Shown: piece after piece, positions 41,228 through 50,199 of the stretch
Position numbering within the stretch: position 1 is the first letter of the stretch
Layout: the number at the start of each line of letters is the position of its first letter
DNA from: Flavobacterium fryxellicola
GTDB taxonomy: Bacteria; Bacteroidota; Bacteroidia; Flavobacteriales; Flavobacteriaceae
Direction of reading: 5' to 3'
DNA length: 64,000 nt
Assembly (NCBI RefSeq): GCF_900143245.1
Contig: NZ_FRDK01000002.1
Span: forward strand, 310,001 to 374,000
The notes under the pieces: model-generated
The model's database searches: none
Told to the model about the DNA's origin: nothing
The model's input: the letters and a program-made list of their open reading frames with translations, nothing else
Program-made: the position numbers and the translations under genes

Positions 41228-41648
41228 CGCCTAGTAAATTTATTGCTGTCGTTTTCTTGTAGTGATATTCCATTTTTTCTTTGTTCAACAAAATCAATTC
41301 TTCCGCTGATATTGAAATTAATTCCTCACTCCACTTCATGTAAGGCGTTGCATAATCCAAAAATACTTTTTCATCAGTAAATCGAACCGTCACCTTCTCA
41401 TAGGCATCATTCACCAAAAAAGTTCCATCTAATTGCGGCATCACCTTCTTGCGGATTCCCGTATTATTCTCCATTTTAAAATAATCATACACCTCATTCA
41501 TTCCATACTCTTTGTCCTTCCCAGAATCAAAAATCACCTTCTCCACTTCCCAATAGCCATTTATTTTTGCGATATCTTCCGGCTCTATCTTTTGCTGACA
41601 AGCCACAAAAAGAACGGATATAAAAAGTAAGCTACAAATATTTTTCAT
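41208..41648 (-). CDS. Lipoprotein with lipocalin-like layout
   Basis: 146 residues. The lipoprotein signal ends LFVACQQ (Cys17). The mature part starts with NGYWEVEKVIFDSG and alternates short beta strands (FMLVNDAYEKVTVRFTDEK-like pattern), which resembles small Bacteroidota lipocalin-like proteins; the family is not certain. The stop lies inside the DUF721 gene (20-base overlap). The start is 17 bases from the downstream edge of the structured-RNA candidate at 41666-41766, which is on the same strand and therefore lies in the 5' leader. Confidence 0.82.
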   Translation of the reverse strand: MKNICSLLFISVLFVACQQKIEPEDIAKINGYWEVEKVIFDSGKDKEYGMNEVYDYFKMENNTGIRKKVMPQLDGTFLVNDAYEKVTVRFTDEKVFLDYATPYMKWSEELISISAEELILLNKEKMEYHYKKTTAINLLGDGETTK

Positions 41649-41665
41649 AATTATTATTATTTTTA

Positions 41666-41766
41666 GGAGCCATTTCCTGCTGTCCGCTCTATCTTTTTCT
41701 TACCATCCTTCCTTCGTCAGAAAGGCAAGAAAAAGGATGCCGCTTCCATCAGGGCTAGGAAACTCC
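41666..41766 (-). ncRNA. Structured RNA candidate, copy 2 (Flavo-1-like)
   Basis: Read on the minus strand: GGAG, then TAGCCCTGATGG, a long hairpin (CTTTTTCTT pairs with AAGAAAAAG, with an inner CCTTTC/GAAGG stem), then GACAGCAGGAAATGGCTCC. The outer GGAG/CTCC and TTTCC/GGAAA can pair. The end blocks match the copy at 16518-16587 while the apical stem differs completely yet is paired in both, which is good evidence for a conserved RNA structure. It lies between the 41208 lipoprotein gene and the divergent 41897 gene. Confidence 0.62.
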
Positions 41767-41854
41767 TTTTCATTGCTTTTATCTTACTTACAAAGTTACT
41801 GTTATTAAATTCAAAGAAAACATAATTTTCAGAAACACGTTAAACTATTTTCTA

Positions 41855-41862
41855 TATTTTTG
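41855..41862 (+). promoter_or_regulatory. -7 box for the serine hydrolase gene
   Basis: TATTTTTG matches TAnnTTTG and lies 34 bases before the ATG at 41897. Confidence 0.5.
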
Positions 41863-41896
41863 GTCTTAAAGGAATTAGAAACAAATAACGAGAAAG

Positions 41897-42973
41897 ATGT
41901 CTAAAATAATATTCAGTTTCCTAATCGTATTATTTTACAGTAGCTGTAGTTCTGACGCTGTTGAACCAAATTCCGCTCCTACCGCTACGGAAACACTTTA
42001 TTTCCCTCCCCTTACCAGTACAACTTGGGAAACCACATCAATTGCCAGTTTAGGATGGAAACAATCCGCTGTGCAGCCGCTATTAGATTTTCTAGAAGTC
42101 AAGAATTCCAAATCTTTTATCATTCTTGTCAATGGAAGAATCGTAATGGAAAATTACATCAACGGTCATGATGCCAATGCTTCGTGGTATTGGGCAAGCG
42201 CAGGGAAAACGCTAACAGCTACAGTAACAGGAATCGCACAACAAGAAAACCTAATCAACATCAATACTAAAGTTTCCCAATACTTAGGTACAGGTTGGAC
42301 CAGCTTGCCTTTAGACAAAGAAAACCTGATTACAAACAAACACCTGCTCAGCATGACTTCTGGCTTAGATGACAGCACAGATGATGTTGACCCAGCAAAC
42401 CTTACATACAAAGCGGATGCAGGAACGCGATGGGCGTATCATAACGTCTATGTAAAATTACAAGGTGTAGTGGCTCAAGCCAGCGGACAAACTTGGACTA
42501 CGTACTTTAATACCAAACTAAAAGATAAAATAGGAATGGATGGCACCTGGTTTCAACTAGGCAATAATTCGGTTTACAGCAGTACTTCGCGTTCCATGGC
42601 GCGTTTTGGACTACTGATGTACGCTAAAGGAAAATGGGAAAACAACACGATATTAAATGAAAATTTCTTTAATGAAGCTACCAATACCTCTCAGACTTTA
42701 AATCTGGGATATGGTTATTTATGGTGGCTGAATGGCAAATCAAGTTATCATTTACCACAAAGCCAATTGCAATTCAACGGAAGCATAATACCAAACGCTC
42801 CAGCTGATATGTATCTGGCATTAGGGAAAAATGATCAAAAAATCTACATCATTCCCAGCAAAAAAATGGTCGTTATACGAATGGGTGAAGTAGCCAACCC
42901 TGACAATCCTACTTTTGCCTTATCTGATTTTGATACCGTTTTATGGCAAAAAATTAGTGCATTATATCAGTAA
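41897..42973 (+). CDS. Serine hydrolase lipoprotein (beta-lactamase/PBP4* family)
   Basis: 358 residues. The lipoprotein signal ends FYSSCSS (Cys17). The beta-lactamase-like domain (about 60-350) shows the nucleophile motif SAGK (Ser101-Lys104) and a YHN motif (Tyr181-Asn183), followed by GYGYLWWLNG and IPSKKMVVIRMGE. The family includes esterases, D-aminopeptidases and penicillin-binding relatives, so the true substrate is open; there is no reason to call it a drug-resistance beta-lactamase. It acts on the outer side of a membrane. Its stop is one base from the stop of a convergent small gene. Confidence 0.88.
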   Translation: MSKIIFSFLIVLFYSSCSSDAVEPNSAPTATETLYFPPLTSTTWETTSIASLGWKQSAVQPLLDFLEVKNSKSFIILVNGRIVMENYINGHDANASWYWASAGKTLTATVTGIAQQENLININTKVSQYLGTGWTSLPLDKENLITNKHLLSMTSGLDDSTDDVDPANLTYKADAGTRWAYHNVYVKLQGVVAQASGQTWTTYFNTKLKDKIGMDGTWFQLGNNSVYSSTSRSMARFGLLMYAKGKWENNTILNENFFNEATNTSQTLNLGYGYLWWLNGKSSYHLPQSQLQFNGSIIPNAPADMYLALGKNDQKIYIIPSKKMVVIRMGEVANPDNPTFALSDFDTVLWQKISALYQ

Positions 42974-42974
42974 A

Positions 42975-43151
42975 CTATTTTGCTTTCATTCGTTTCATAA
43001 AACCTAAAACAAATAAAACCAGACCAATTACTATTAACAAGTAGTAGAGACCAATGCTTGTATCTCGGATAAGATTTGCCAAAACAAAAGAAAGGATACT
43101 CCCTAAGTACAGATACATTGGGGATAATTTTTTGAAAGAAGAGAAATCCAT
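42975..43151 (-). CDS. Small membrane protein downstream of ftsY (58 residues)
   Basis: An open frame of 58 codons plus stop on the minus strand, starting MDFSSFKKLSPMYLYLG and ending FMKRMKAK. Two hydrophobic stretches (about 12-27 and 33-52) suggest two membrane segments with a basic cytoplasmic tail. The ATG is nine bases after the ftsY stop, which strongly suggests cotranscription and coupling. Family not recognised. Its stop nearly touches the stop of the convergent serine hydrolase. A role in the membrane-targeting context of FtsY is only a guess. Confidence 0.75.
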   Translation of the reverse strand: MDFSSFKKLSPMYLYLGSILSFVLANLIRDTSIGLYYLLIVIGLVLFVLGFMKRMKAK

Positions 43152-43160
43152 TACTGTGAT

Positions 43161-44141
43161 TTATTTAAAAAAAGAATCCACAAATTCATACTTATTGAAC
43201 ACTTGAAGATCTTCAATTCCTTCCCCTACACCAATATATTTCACTGGAATTTTAAACTGATCTGAAATACCTATTACGACACCCCCTTTTGCAGTTCCGT
43301 CTAATTTAGTAACAGCTAAACATGTAACCTCAGTGGCGGCCGTAAATTGCTTGGCTTGTTCAAAAGCATTTTGGCCCGTTGAGCCGTCCAAAACCAGTAG
43401 TACATCATGCGGCGCATCACCTACGACCTTTTGCATTACTCTTTTTACTTTGGTTAATTCGTTCATCAAATTAATTTTGTTGTGCAAACGCCCAGCAGTA
43501 TCAATTATGACAATATCAGCATTTTGAGCAACAGCAGATTGCAATGTATCAAATGCTACTGAAGCGGGATCACTTCCCATATCTTGACGCACAATAGGAA
43601 CACCTACTCGATCTGCCCAAATTTGTAATTGATCAATCGCCGCGGCACGAAAAGTATCGGCGGCACCAAGAACTACATTGTAACCTGCTTTTTTAAACTG
43701 ATACGCTAACTTTCCGATTGTAGTTGTTTTACCAACACCATTTACCCCCACAACCATTAGGACATAAGGTTTAGTTTGTGTTGGAATAACAAAATCAGTA
43801 GCTTCGCCTGTATTCGTTTCTGATAACAAAGCGGCAATTTCGTCTCGAAGTATTTGATTGAGCTCTTCAACACCAAGATATTTATCTGCGGCAACTCGAT
43901 TTTCTATTCTGGTAATAATTTTCAGTGTCGTATTCACACCAACATCTGATGCAACAAGGATTTCCTCTAGATTATCTAAAACTTCTTCATCTACTTTTGA
44001 CTTTCCAGCAACTGCTTTGGTTAACTTCGAAAAGAAATTTGTTTTTGATTTCTCAAGACCTTTATCTAAGGTTTGCTTTGCCTCTTCGCTGAAGCTCGGG
44101 TCTTTTTTTTCTGATGAAAATATTCTTTTAAAAAAACTCAT
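43161..44141 (-). CDS. ftsY: Signal recognition particle receptor FtsY
   Basis: 326 residues. The SRP receptor GTPase docks ribosome-nascent chain complexes at the inner membrane. A short acidic N-terminal region is followed by the helical N domain and the G domain with GVNGVGKTTTIGKL, DTFRAAAIDQL, DTAGRLHNK and TKLDGTAKGG. The long acidic A domain of E. coli FtsY is missing, as is common in Bacteroidota. It lies downstream of rpmB, rpmG and the DUF4295 gene, with a terminator between. Confidence 0.96.
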   Translation of the reverse strand: MSFFKRIFSSEKKDPSFSEEAKQTLDKGLEKSKTNFFSKLTKAVAGKSKVDEEVLDNLEEILVASDVGVNTTLKIITRIENRVAADKYLGVEELNQILRDEIAALLSETNTGEATDFVIPTQTKPYVLMVVGVNGVGKTTTIGKLAYQFKKAGYNVVLGAADTFRAAAIDQLQIWADRVGVPIVRQDMGSDPASVAFDTLQSAVAQNADIVIIDTAGRLHNKINLMNELTKVKRVMQKVVGDAPHDVLLVLDGSTGQNAFEQAKQFTAATEVTCLAVTKLDGTAKGGVVIGISDQFKIPVKYIGVGEGIEDLQVFNKYEFVDSFFK

Positions 44142-44326
44142 TGTATAAAAAGTATTAAGAATGAAGTATTTAAGTCCTAGGAACTAATACCAATTATATT
44201 TATTACTATTTTCGAAATCTGTACGGCCTACTACTGAAAGAACAAGCCTGTAAACTCCGAGATGTATTCGGAAGACTGCATGGAATACAATCCGAATAAC
44301 CCATTTTCTAATGGTAAATATAGAAA

Positions 44327-44360
44327 ATAAAAAAGCTACTTCCGAATGAAAGTAGCTTTT
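44327..44360 (-). terminator. Terminator after the DUF4295 gene
   Basis: AAAAGCTACT (44331-44340) pairs with AGTAGCTTTT (44351-44360). The A-run on the left becomes a T-run on the minus strand, separating the ribosomal protein genes from ftsY. Confidence 0.82.
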
Positions 44361-44381
44361 CTATATAATGTTAATTGAATA

Positions 44382-44534
44382 TTATTTCTTTTTCAAGAAT
44401 TCATCAACTGATTCTGGTGTCATTATAGATTCTACGAATGTATATGCACCTGTTTTAGGAGATTTCACCATTTTGATGGCTTTTGATAATCTCTTAGAAG
44501 CTGTCTGTAAGGTTGCTACTGTTTTCTTTGCCAT
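44382..44534 (-). CDS. DUF4295 domain protein (50 residues)
   Basis: 50 residues, starting MAKKTVATLQTASKRL and ending ESVDEFLKKK; small and basic. This fits DUF4295, a short conserved protein of Bacteroidota that regularly sits next to rpmG and ftsY. It starts nine bases after the rpmG stop and ends before a terminator, so it is the last gene of an rpmB-rpmG-DUF4295 unit. The basic composition and neighbours suggest a ribosome-associated role (inference). Confidence 0.9.
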   Translation of the reverse strand: MAKKTVATLQTASKRLSKAIKMVKSPKTGAYTFVESIMTPESVDEFLKKK

Positions 44535-44543
44535 GACTAATAA

Positions 44544-44726
44544 TTATTTAATTTCTTTATGAACAGTTACACGTTTCAAGATTGGATTAAATTTTTTAAT
44601 CTCTAATCTGTCTGGAGTATTTTTTTTGTTCTTTGTTGTTATGTATCTTGAAGTCCCTGCAACACCTGATGTTTTGTGTTCAGTACATTCTAAAATTACC
44701 TGGATTCTATTACCTTTCTTTGCCAT
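44544..44726 (-). CDS. rpmG: 50S ribosomal protein L33
   Basis: 60 residues, beginning [18 protein letters not shown] and continuing [12 protein letters not shown] with [11 protein letters not shown] at the end, the L33 pattern. Only one Cys (Cys14) is present instead of the two CxxC pairs, so it is the zinc-free form. It sits between rpmB and the DUF4295 gene in one operon. Confidence 0.96.
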   Translation of the reverse strand: MAKKGNRIQVILECTEHKTSGVAGTSRYITTKNKKNTPDRLEIKKFNPILKRVTVHKEIK

Positions 44727-44753
44727 CTTGCTATTTTTTTATTTTGGAAGGGA

Positions 44754-44990
44754 TTATTTAATAAATCCTTCTGCCTGCGCTTTTTTCAAAACTGCAGCGA
44801 TTCCATTTTTATTAATTGTTTTTACCGTAGATGCTGCTACTCTAAGAGTAATCCATCTATCTTCTTCTGGAAGATAAAAACGCTTTTTAACTAAGTTTAC
44901 AGAAAATTTTCTCTTAGTTTTGTTCATAGCGTGAGAAACGTTATTTCCTACCATCGCTCTTTTACCTGTAAGGTCACAAACTCTTGACAT
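44754..44990 (-). CDS. rpmB: 50S ribosomal protein L28
   Basis: 78 residues, starting [20 protein letters not shown], with [10 protein letters not shown] and [17 protein letters not shown], standard for L28. It is the first gene of the rpmB-rpmG-DUF4295 unit. One cysteine in VCDLTGK is normal for this form. Confidence 0.97.
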   Translation of the reverse strand: MSRVCDLTGKRAMVGNNVSHAMNKTKRKFSVNLVKKRFYLPEEDRWITLRVAASTVKTINKNGIAAVLKKAQAEGFIK

Positions 44991-45062
44991 TATACTTATC
45001 TTTTATCGTTATTCAAAATCAGGGTGCAAAGAAAAGAAAAATAAACCTATTAACCAACATTA

Positions 45063-46316
45063 TTAACGCACATTTTTTAAAATTTCTTTCTGCAACAGTT
45101 CTAAACTTTTAATTACCGCTCTATCTATCACTTTTTCACGGGGTTGACCAAAATTAAATTCTTCAACAATTATTTCGCTTGGCGTAGCCAATGCAATAAA
45201 AACCGTCCCAATTTCGGCATTAGAGTCCCCTTTTGATGGTCCTGCATTACCCGTTGTCGCAATTGCATAATCTGTTTTCATCATCTTTTTAATACTCAAA
45301 GCCATCGCCGAAACCACTTCACTACTCACCACAGAATGCTCCTTTAAGAGGCTTTGCGGTATACCTAAAACATCAATTTTGACCTCCGTTCCGTAGGAAA
45401 CTACACTCCCTTTAAAATAACTGGAAGCGCCAGCAATAGAGGTCAAAACCTGTGCGATTTTCCCTCCAGTACAACTTTCAGCTGTTGCTAGTGTTTTATT
45501 TTGTTTTGCCAGCATTTTACCCACTACAACCTCCAGCGTCTCATCATCGTCAAAACCCACGATAATATCATTGATTAAAAGATCCAGCGACTTTACATTT
45601 TCTGCTAGAGCCGCTTCTAATGTTTCCTTGTTAGTTCCCCGTGCCGAAAGCCGCAAACGAACTCTTCCAGGTGACGGCAAATAGGCCAATTTAATATAGT
45701 CTGGAAGATTATTTTCCCAATCTTCTATTCGTTCCGCTACTAGACTTTCGCCTTGACCGTATGTCAGAATAGTTTTATGAATAATATACGGACGCTCGTA
45801 TTCCCGAATTACTTTTGGTATAATTTCGTGCTCTACTATATATTTCATTTCATAAGGAACTCCGGGAAGCGAAATAAAAACAGTATTCTCTTTTTTCATC
45901 CACATTCCAGGAGCTGTCCCCAATTGATTGTGCAAGACCGTACATTTTGAAGGAACCAGTGCTTGATCTCTATTTATTTGGGATGCCGCTCTATTCATAA
46001 CCCGCTCAATAAGCTCGACTACGTGTTTCTCTACTGCTTTATCAACAATTAGTTCATCATCAAAATAATCACAAAATGTCTTCTTTGTAATATCGTCTTT
46101 GGTAGGACCTAAACCACCCGTGATAATCACTAAATCTACTTTATTTTGTAGCGCAGCAAACGTATCTAAAATATGCGTTTTATCATCACTTATCGAAATC
46201 ATTTCATTGATCTCGACGCCAATTTTATCTAACGATTTGGCTATAAAACCAGAATTAGTATCAACAATTTGACCTATTAAAATTTCGTCACCAATAGTAA
46301 CTATAGTTGCTTTCAT
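45063..46316 (-). CDS. cinA: CinA family protein (nicotinamide-nucleotide amidohydrolase)
   Basis: 417 residues. The N-terminal MoCF/COG1058 domain (about 1-170, [20 protein letters not shown] and [13 protein letters not shown]) is linked to a C-terminal CinA domain (about 255-415, [16 protein letters not shown] and ATTGNAGPS). The C-terminal domain is known as an NMN deamidase in several bacteria and the N-terminal part as an ADP-ribose pyrophosphatase-like fold, so NAD salvage is likely. The old competence name need not apply. It lies upstream of rpmB on the same strand. Confidence 0.93.
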   Translation of the reverse strand: MKATIVTIGDEILIGQIVDTNSGFIAKSLDKIGVEINEMISISDDKTHILDTFAALQNKVDLVIITGGLGPTKDDITKKTFCDYFDDELIVDKAVEKHVVELIERVMNRAASQINRDQALVPSKCTVLHNQLGTAPGMWMKKENTVFISLPGVPYEMKYIVEHEIIPKVIREYERPYIIHKTILTYGQGESLVAERIEDWENNLPDYIKLAYLPSPGRVRLRLSARGTNKETLEAALAENVKSLDLLINDIIVGFDDDETLEVVVGKMLAKQNKTLATAESCTGGKIAQVLTSIAGASSYFKGSVVSYGTEVKIDVLGIPQSLLKEHSVVSSEVVSAMALSIKKMMKTDYAIATTGNAGPSKGDSNAEIGTVFIALATPSEIIVEEFNFGQPREKVIDRAVIKSLELLQKEILKNVR

Positions 46317-46887
46317 TTATTTTTAAATTCTGAGGTTTTAGTTTTAGAAATTTAAGATTTTATCATCTATAAAAAATACAATAATCAACAGCACTAAAAT
46401 AATTAGCACTACGTTGAAATACAAACATTTAACTTTTTTTCCAGACGAAAATCGCTAATTCCCAGCGATTCAATACTCCCAACACTATCATTTTCTTTTA
46501 AAAGTATTGCCATCCATCTTTGGTCTTTTTTTAACAGAAAATACCTACTACTTTACAAACCAAAAACTGAATCACAATCACAATCAATTTTTCTATTTAA
46601 TAATTCGCTTTCTAAAAAGATCGCAACCTTAAATAAAATAGAGAGCTTGAAGTGATCTTGAAACTTTACATTTATGCGTTTAGACATTTACATTTACTAT
46701 TTTCATGCCACTTCAATCAAAAAGAGAAACGTACTAAAGCAGCACATTTCTCTTCTTGTATGAGGAATCCTGCCTTACTAGCAGCGAGGTAATAGTAAAA
46801 ATCTTCTCTTAATTTCTTTTGAGAGCGATTGTAATAGATAGGCTGACCATGCTGTCTCAATCGTTAAATTTCGATCACGAGCAAATC
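46317..46887. other. Intergenic region without a recognised gene
   Basis: 571 bases between cinA and the Hpt gene, both minus. A possible hairpin (AGAGAAACGT with ACATTTCTCT, about 46721-46753) could end the Hpt transcript. No tRNA and no open frame with good coding signals is seen. Confidence 0.5.
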
Positions 46888-47232
46888 TTATAAATCAAAG
46901 TCTTTTTTGATCTCTTTGATAGCGTCATTTACTTGATTTTTCACACTCTTAAAAGTTTCTTTGATATCTTTCTTTTTTCCCTCGGCTTTGGTCCATGCTT
47001 CGATTTGAAGAATCTCTTCAAAAGCCACGTTTAAACCCATTAAATCTAGCGTTGGTTTTATCTTGTGCGCATAAGAATAAGCATGCTTGTGGTCCTTCTT
47101 TTTTATTCCTTCTTTGATTTGCAGCAAATCTTCTGGAACTTCAGTAACAAACAACGTTAGAATTTCGTTTACAAATTCTGGATCGTTGTCTGAAAGTGCG
47201 TACACTTTTGAAAGGTTGTAATTTATAGCCAT
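46888..47232 (-). CDS. Histidine phosphotransfer (Hpt) domain protein
   Basis: 114 residues, a single Hpt helical bundle. The phospho-accepting histidine is His56 in AHKIKPTLDLMGL. By family knowledge it passes phosphate from the receiver of a hybrid kinase to another response regulator. The ATG overlaps the stop of the FAH-family gene by one base (TAATG on the minus strand), so it is translationally coupled as the last gene of a three-gene operon. No kinase is adjacent; the hybrid kinase at 24252-26363 is a candidate donor and the regulator at 11024-11434 a candidate acceptor, both by inference. Confidence 0.9.
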   Translation of the reverse strand: MAINYNLSKVYALSDNDPEFVNEILTLFVTEVPEDLLQIKEGIKKKDHKHAYSYAHKIKPTLDLMGLNVAFEEILQIEAWTKAEGKKKDIKETFKSVKNQVNDAIKEIKKDFDL

Positions 47233-47843
47233 TATTTTACTTGTATTCTAAATAGTTGTTGTCCTTCTAAAAATCCTTCTAGTATGTCATCGGGTTTTAC
47301 TGCTGCAACTCCTTCAGGAGTTCCTGTAAAGATAATATCACCAATTTTTAACGTAAAAAACTGCGAAACATACGAAATCAGCTCGTCAATTTTCCATAAC
47401 ATAAGACCGGAATTACTCATTTGAACGGTCTTACTGTTATTTGTTAATTCAAAAGTAATATTTTCTAATGAACTAAATTGACTTTTAGGCAAAAATTCAC
47501 CTAGTACTGCTGAACCGTCAAATGCTTTGGCTTTCTCCCAAGGCAACCCTTTAGCCTTTAACTTATCTTGCAAATCGCGGGCGGTAAAATCGATTCCAAC
47601 ACTAATTTCGTCATAATATTTATGAGCAAACTTAGGTTCGATGTATTTACCGACCTTACTAATTTTGACAATAATTTCAATTTCATGATGCACCTCTTGT
47701 GAAAATTCAGGTATCACAAATGGATGCTGTTTCAACAAAATAGCCGAATCCGGCTTCATAAAAACCACGGGCTCCGTAGGTCTTTCGTTATGCAATTCTT
47801 CGATATGATTGGTGTAATTTCTACCTATGCAAATGATTTTCAT
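47232..47843 (-). CDS. Fumarylacetoacetate hydrolase (FAH) family protein
   Basis: 203 residues, the short single-domain FAH form. IGRNYTNHIEEL, KPDSAIL, HHEIEI (metal-binding acidic residues) and FTGTPEGVAAV are the characteristic stretches. Members include acylpyruvases, oxaloacetate decarboxylases and 2-hydroxyhepta-dienedioate isomerases, so the exact reaction is not fixed. It lies between a DnaQ-like exonuclease (34 bases upstream) and the Hpt gene. Confidence 0.9.
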   Translation of the reverse strand: MKIICIGRNYTNHIEELHNERPTEPVVFMKPDSAILLKQHPFVIPEFSQEVHHEIEIIVKISKVGKYIEPKFAHKYYDEISVGIDFTARDLQDKLKAKGLPWEKAKAFDGSAVLGEFLPKSQFSSLENITFELTNNSKTVQMSNSGLMLWKIDELISYVSQFFTLKIGDIIFTGTPEGVAAVKPDDILEGFLEGQQLFRIQVK

Positions 47844-47877
47844 TTCGTACTTAATTAAATAATGGAAGGATTCAAAA

Positions 47878-48654
47878 TTAGCTAAATTTATTATTCAGTT
47901 TTCGAAGTTTGATAGCGGTCAACACTTTTTTCGTATATAAAGGAAAATCAGCGTTTTGAATCCAACTGAAATAACCGGGCTCTGTTTCCAGAATTTTATC
48001 TACTTTAATTCCTTTGTGTTTTCCAAATGCAAAAATCTCTTCATTATCTTTATCAAAAGCAATCATTCCTGCAAAATCAGCAATCTTCTTTCTTGTTGAA
48101 AATTCCGAAAGAAGTTTCATGTCATTTTCCAATTCAGGATAGCGATCCAATTGTGCTTTTAGGATTTCATAAGTTGCCATAGTATCCGCCTCCGCAGAAT
48201 GCGCATTTTCCAATCCTTTATCACAATAAAATTTTAAAGCTGCAGACAACGTTCGTTCTTCCATTTTATGAAAAATAGTCTGAACATCTACTGATACTTT
48301 TCCCTTCATATCAAAATCTACTCCAGCACGCAATAATTCCTCCGCCAACAAAGGAATATCAAAACGATCCGAATTAAATCCAGCCAAATCACTGTCTTTT
48401 ATCATGTTGTAAACTTGCGCAGCCAGCTCATTAAAAGTAGGTTCATTAGCCACTTTTTCATCGGTAATTCCATGAACAGCGGTGGTTTGTGCCGGAATTG
48501 GAATCGTTGGATTCACTAACCATGTTTTACTTTCTTTATTTCCGTTTGGAAAAACTTTGAATATTGAGATTTCTACAATTCTATCTTTTCCGATATCAAT
48601 TCCTGTCGTTTCTAGATCGAAAAAGCAAATTGGTTTATTGAGTTTGAGTTCCAT
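47878..48654 (-). CDS. DnaQ-like 3'-5' exonuclease
   Basis: 258 residues. DEDDh exonuclease domain (about 8-170): Asp13 and Glu15 in FFDLETTG, DRFDIPLLAEELL and AHSAEADTMATYEIL with the catalytic His and Asp. A C-terminal part (about 190-258, FAFGKHKGIKVDKI and YFSWIQNADFP) resembles a domain often attached to such exonucleases in Bacteroidota. It degrades single-stranded DNA or RNA ends from the 3' side, probably in repair or proofreading. It is the first gene of the operon with the FAH-family and Hpt genes. Confidence 0.91.
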   Translation of the reverse strand: MELKLNKPICFFDLETTGIDIGKDRIVEISIFKVFPNGNKESKTWLVNPTIPIPAQTTAVHGITDEKVANEPTFNELAAQVYNMIKDSDLAGFNSDRFDIPLLAEELLRAGVDFDMKGKVSVDVQTIFHKMEERTLSAALKFYCDKGLENAHSAEADTMATYEILKAQLDRYPELENDMKLLSEFSTRKKIADFAGMIAFDKDNEEIFAFGKHKGIKVDKILETEPGYFSWIQNADFPLYTKKVLTAIKLRKLNNKFS

Positions 48655-48744
48655 TTTTAATTTTTGTGTGATTACAAATATAGAAATTTGGGTTTAATTT
48701 TGTTTCAAGTTTGGGCTTTAAAGTTCTAAAAAATAGCACAACAA

Positions 48745-48780
48745 CAAAAAACCCGACCAATTTATAAAAACGAGTCGGGT
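48745..48780 (-). terminator. Terminator of the E2 acyltransferase gene
   Basis: ACCCGAC (48751-48757) pairs with GTCGGGT (48774-48780). The A-run at 48746-48750 gives a T-run on the minus strand. Confidence 0.82.
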
Positions 48781-48801
48781 CTAAAATGCAATTATTTATT
48801 T

Positions 48802-50115
48802 TTAAACATCTCTGTTTACATCAAAAGCTTCTAAGTACTCCGCTACGCGTTTTACAAAACTACCTCCTAATGCACCATCTACAACGCGATGGTCGTAACT
48901 GTGCGATAAGAACATTTTTTGGCGAATGCCTATGAAATCACCTTCCGGAGTTTCAATTACTGCCGGCATTTTACGAATAGCTCCTAATGCTAAAATTCCC
49001 ACTTGTGGTTGATTTAAAATTGGTGTACCAAAAACACTTCCAAAAGTACCTACGTTCGTGACCGTATAAGTTCCACCTTGCGTATCGTCTGGTTTTAGTT
49101 TTCCTGCTTTTGCACGGCCCCCTAAATCATTTACGGCTTTTGCCATTCCCACTAGGTTCAATTGATCTGCATTTTTAATAACAGGAACAATTAAGTTCCC
49201 ATTAGGCAATGAAGCTGCCATTCCAAGATTGATATTTTTCTTTTTGATAATGAAATCACCATCGACAGAAATATTCATTCCCGGGAAATCTTTTAGTGCT
49301 TTTGCAACTGCTTCCATGAAAATTGGTGTATACGTCAACTTCTCCCCTTCTCTTTTTTCAAAAGCATTTTTATTTTTTTCTCTCCATCTCACAATGTTCG
49401 TTACATCCACTTCAATAAAGGATTGCACGTGTGCAGATGTTTGTACGGATGCCACCATATAACCCGCAATTAACTTGCGCATTCTATCCATCTCAATGAT
49501 TTCGTCTCCACCACTTACAGATACTGGAGCCGCTTTTTGAGCAACTGGAGCCGCAACTATTTTTGGAATTACCGCAACCGGAGTGGAAACAGCTGGCTGA
49601 TTTGATCTGCTTTTTACGTACTCTAAAATATCATTTTTAGTTACTCTTCCTTCTTTGCCAGTTCCTGAAATTGCTTCTAGTTCTGCAACAGAAACTCCTT
49701 CTTCTTTGGCTATATTTTTCACTAAAGGCGACAAGAATTTCTCGGAATCAGAAAAGTCTACTGGTCCCGAAGTTTGGGGAGCAACACTTTCTTTAGCTGC
49801 ATCAACAGTTTTTGCAACTTCAGCTACGAATGCAGCAGGTACCGCTTCCTTAACGATTGGCACTAAGTCGCCGCCTTCAGTTTCAATTATTGCAATGGTC
49901 TGCCCTACTTGAACCAAATCATCTTTTCCAAACAATTGTTCGACTAAGATTCCCGAAACTTCGCTTGGCACTTCACTGTCTACCTTATCAGTAGCAATTT
50001 CAAGTACCGCTTCATCGGCTTCTACTTTGTCTCCAACTTGTTTTAACCAATTTGTAATGGTTGCTTCTGCAACGCTTTCTCCCATTTTAGGAAGTTTCAA
50101 TTCAAATCTTGCCAT
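48802..50115 (-). CDS. 2-oxo acid dehydrogenase E2 component (dihydrolipoamide acyltransferase)
   Basis: 437 residues. An N-terminal lipoyl domain (LPKMGESVAEA; lipoyl-Lys44 in ATDKVDSEVP), a peripheral-subunit-binding domain (about 127-167, KNIAKEEGV...GRVTKNDILEYV) and a catalytic core ending SHSYDHRVVDGALGG, with catalytic His409 and Asp413. Linkers rich in Ala and Pro join the domains. By family knowledge it forms the core of a 2-oxo acid dehydrogenase complex. A branched-chain or general 2-oxo acid form is more likely than the 2-oxoglutarate form, but E1 and E3 are not nearby, so the substrate is open. Confidence 0.93.
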   Translation of the reverse strand: MARFELKLPKMGESVAEATITNWLKQVGDKVEADEAVLEIATDKVDSEVPSEVSGILVEQLFGKDDLVQVGQTIAIIETEGGDLVPIVKEAVPAAFVAEVAKTVDAAKESVAPQTSGPVDFSDSEKFLSPLVKNIAKEEGVSVAELEAISGTGKEGRVTKNDILEYVKSRSNQPAVSTPVAVIPKIVAAPVAQKAAPVSVSGGDEIIEMDRMRKLIAGYMVASVQTSAHVQSFIEVDVTNIVRWREKNKNAFEKREGEKLTYTPIFMEAVAKALKDFPGMNISVDGDFIIKKKNINLGMAASLPNGNLIVPVIKNADQLNLVGMAKAVNDLGGRAKAGKLKPDDTQGGTYTVTNVGTFGSVFGTPILNQPQVGILALGAIRKMPAVIETPEGDFIGIRQKMFLSHSYDHRVVDGALGGSFVKRVAEYLEAFDVNRDV

Positions 50116-50199
50116 ATTGTTAACCTAAAAGGTGATTTTGATTTTCAGTTTGCGAAATTAGTAAATATTTCAATTATAAATTACATTAAATGCAATTTT

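Noticed and set aside
41897..42973. Beta-lactamase resistance gene
   Set aside because: The SAGK and YHN motifs fit the broad serine hydrolase family; nothing points to antibiotic hydrolysis.
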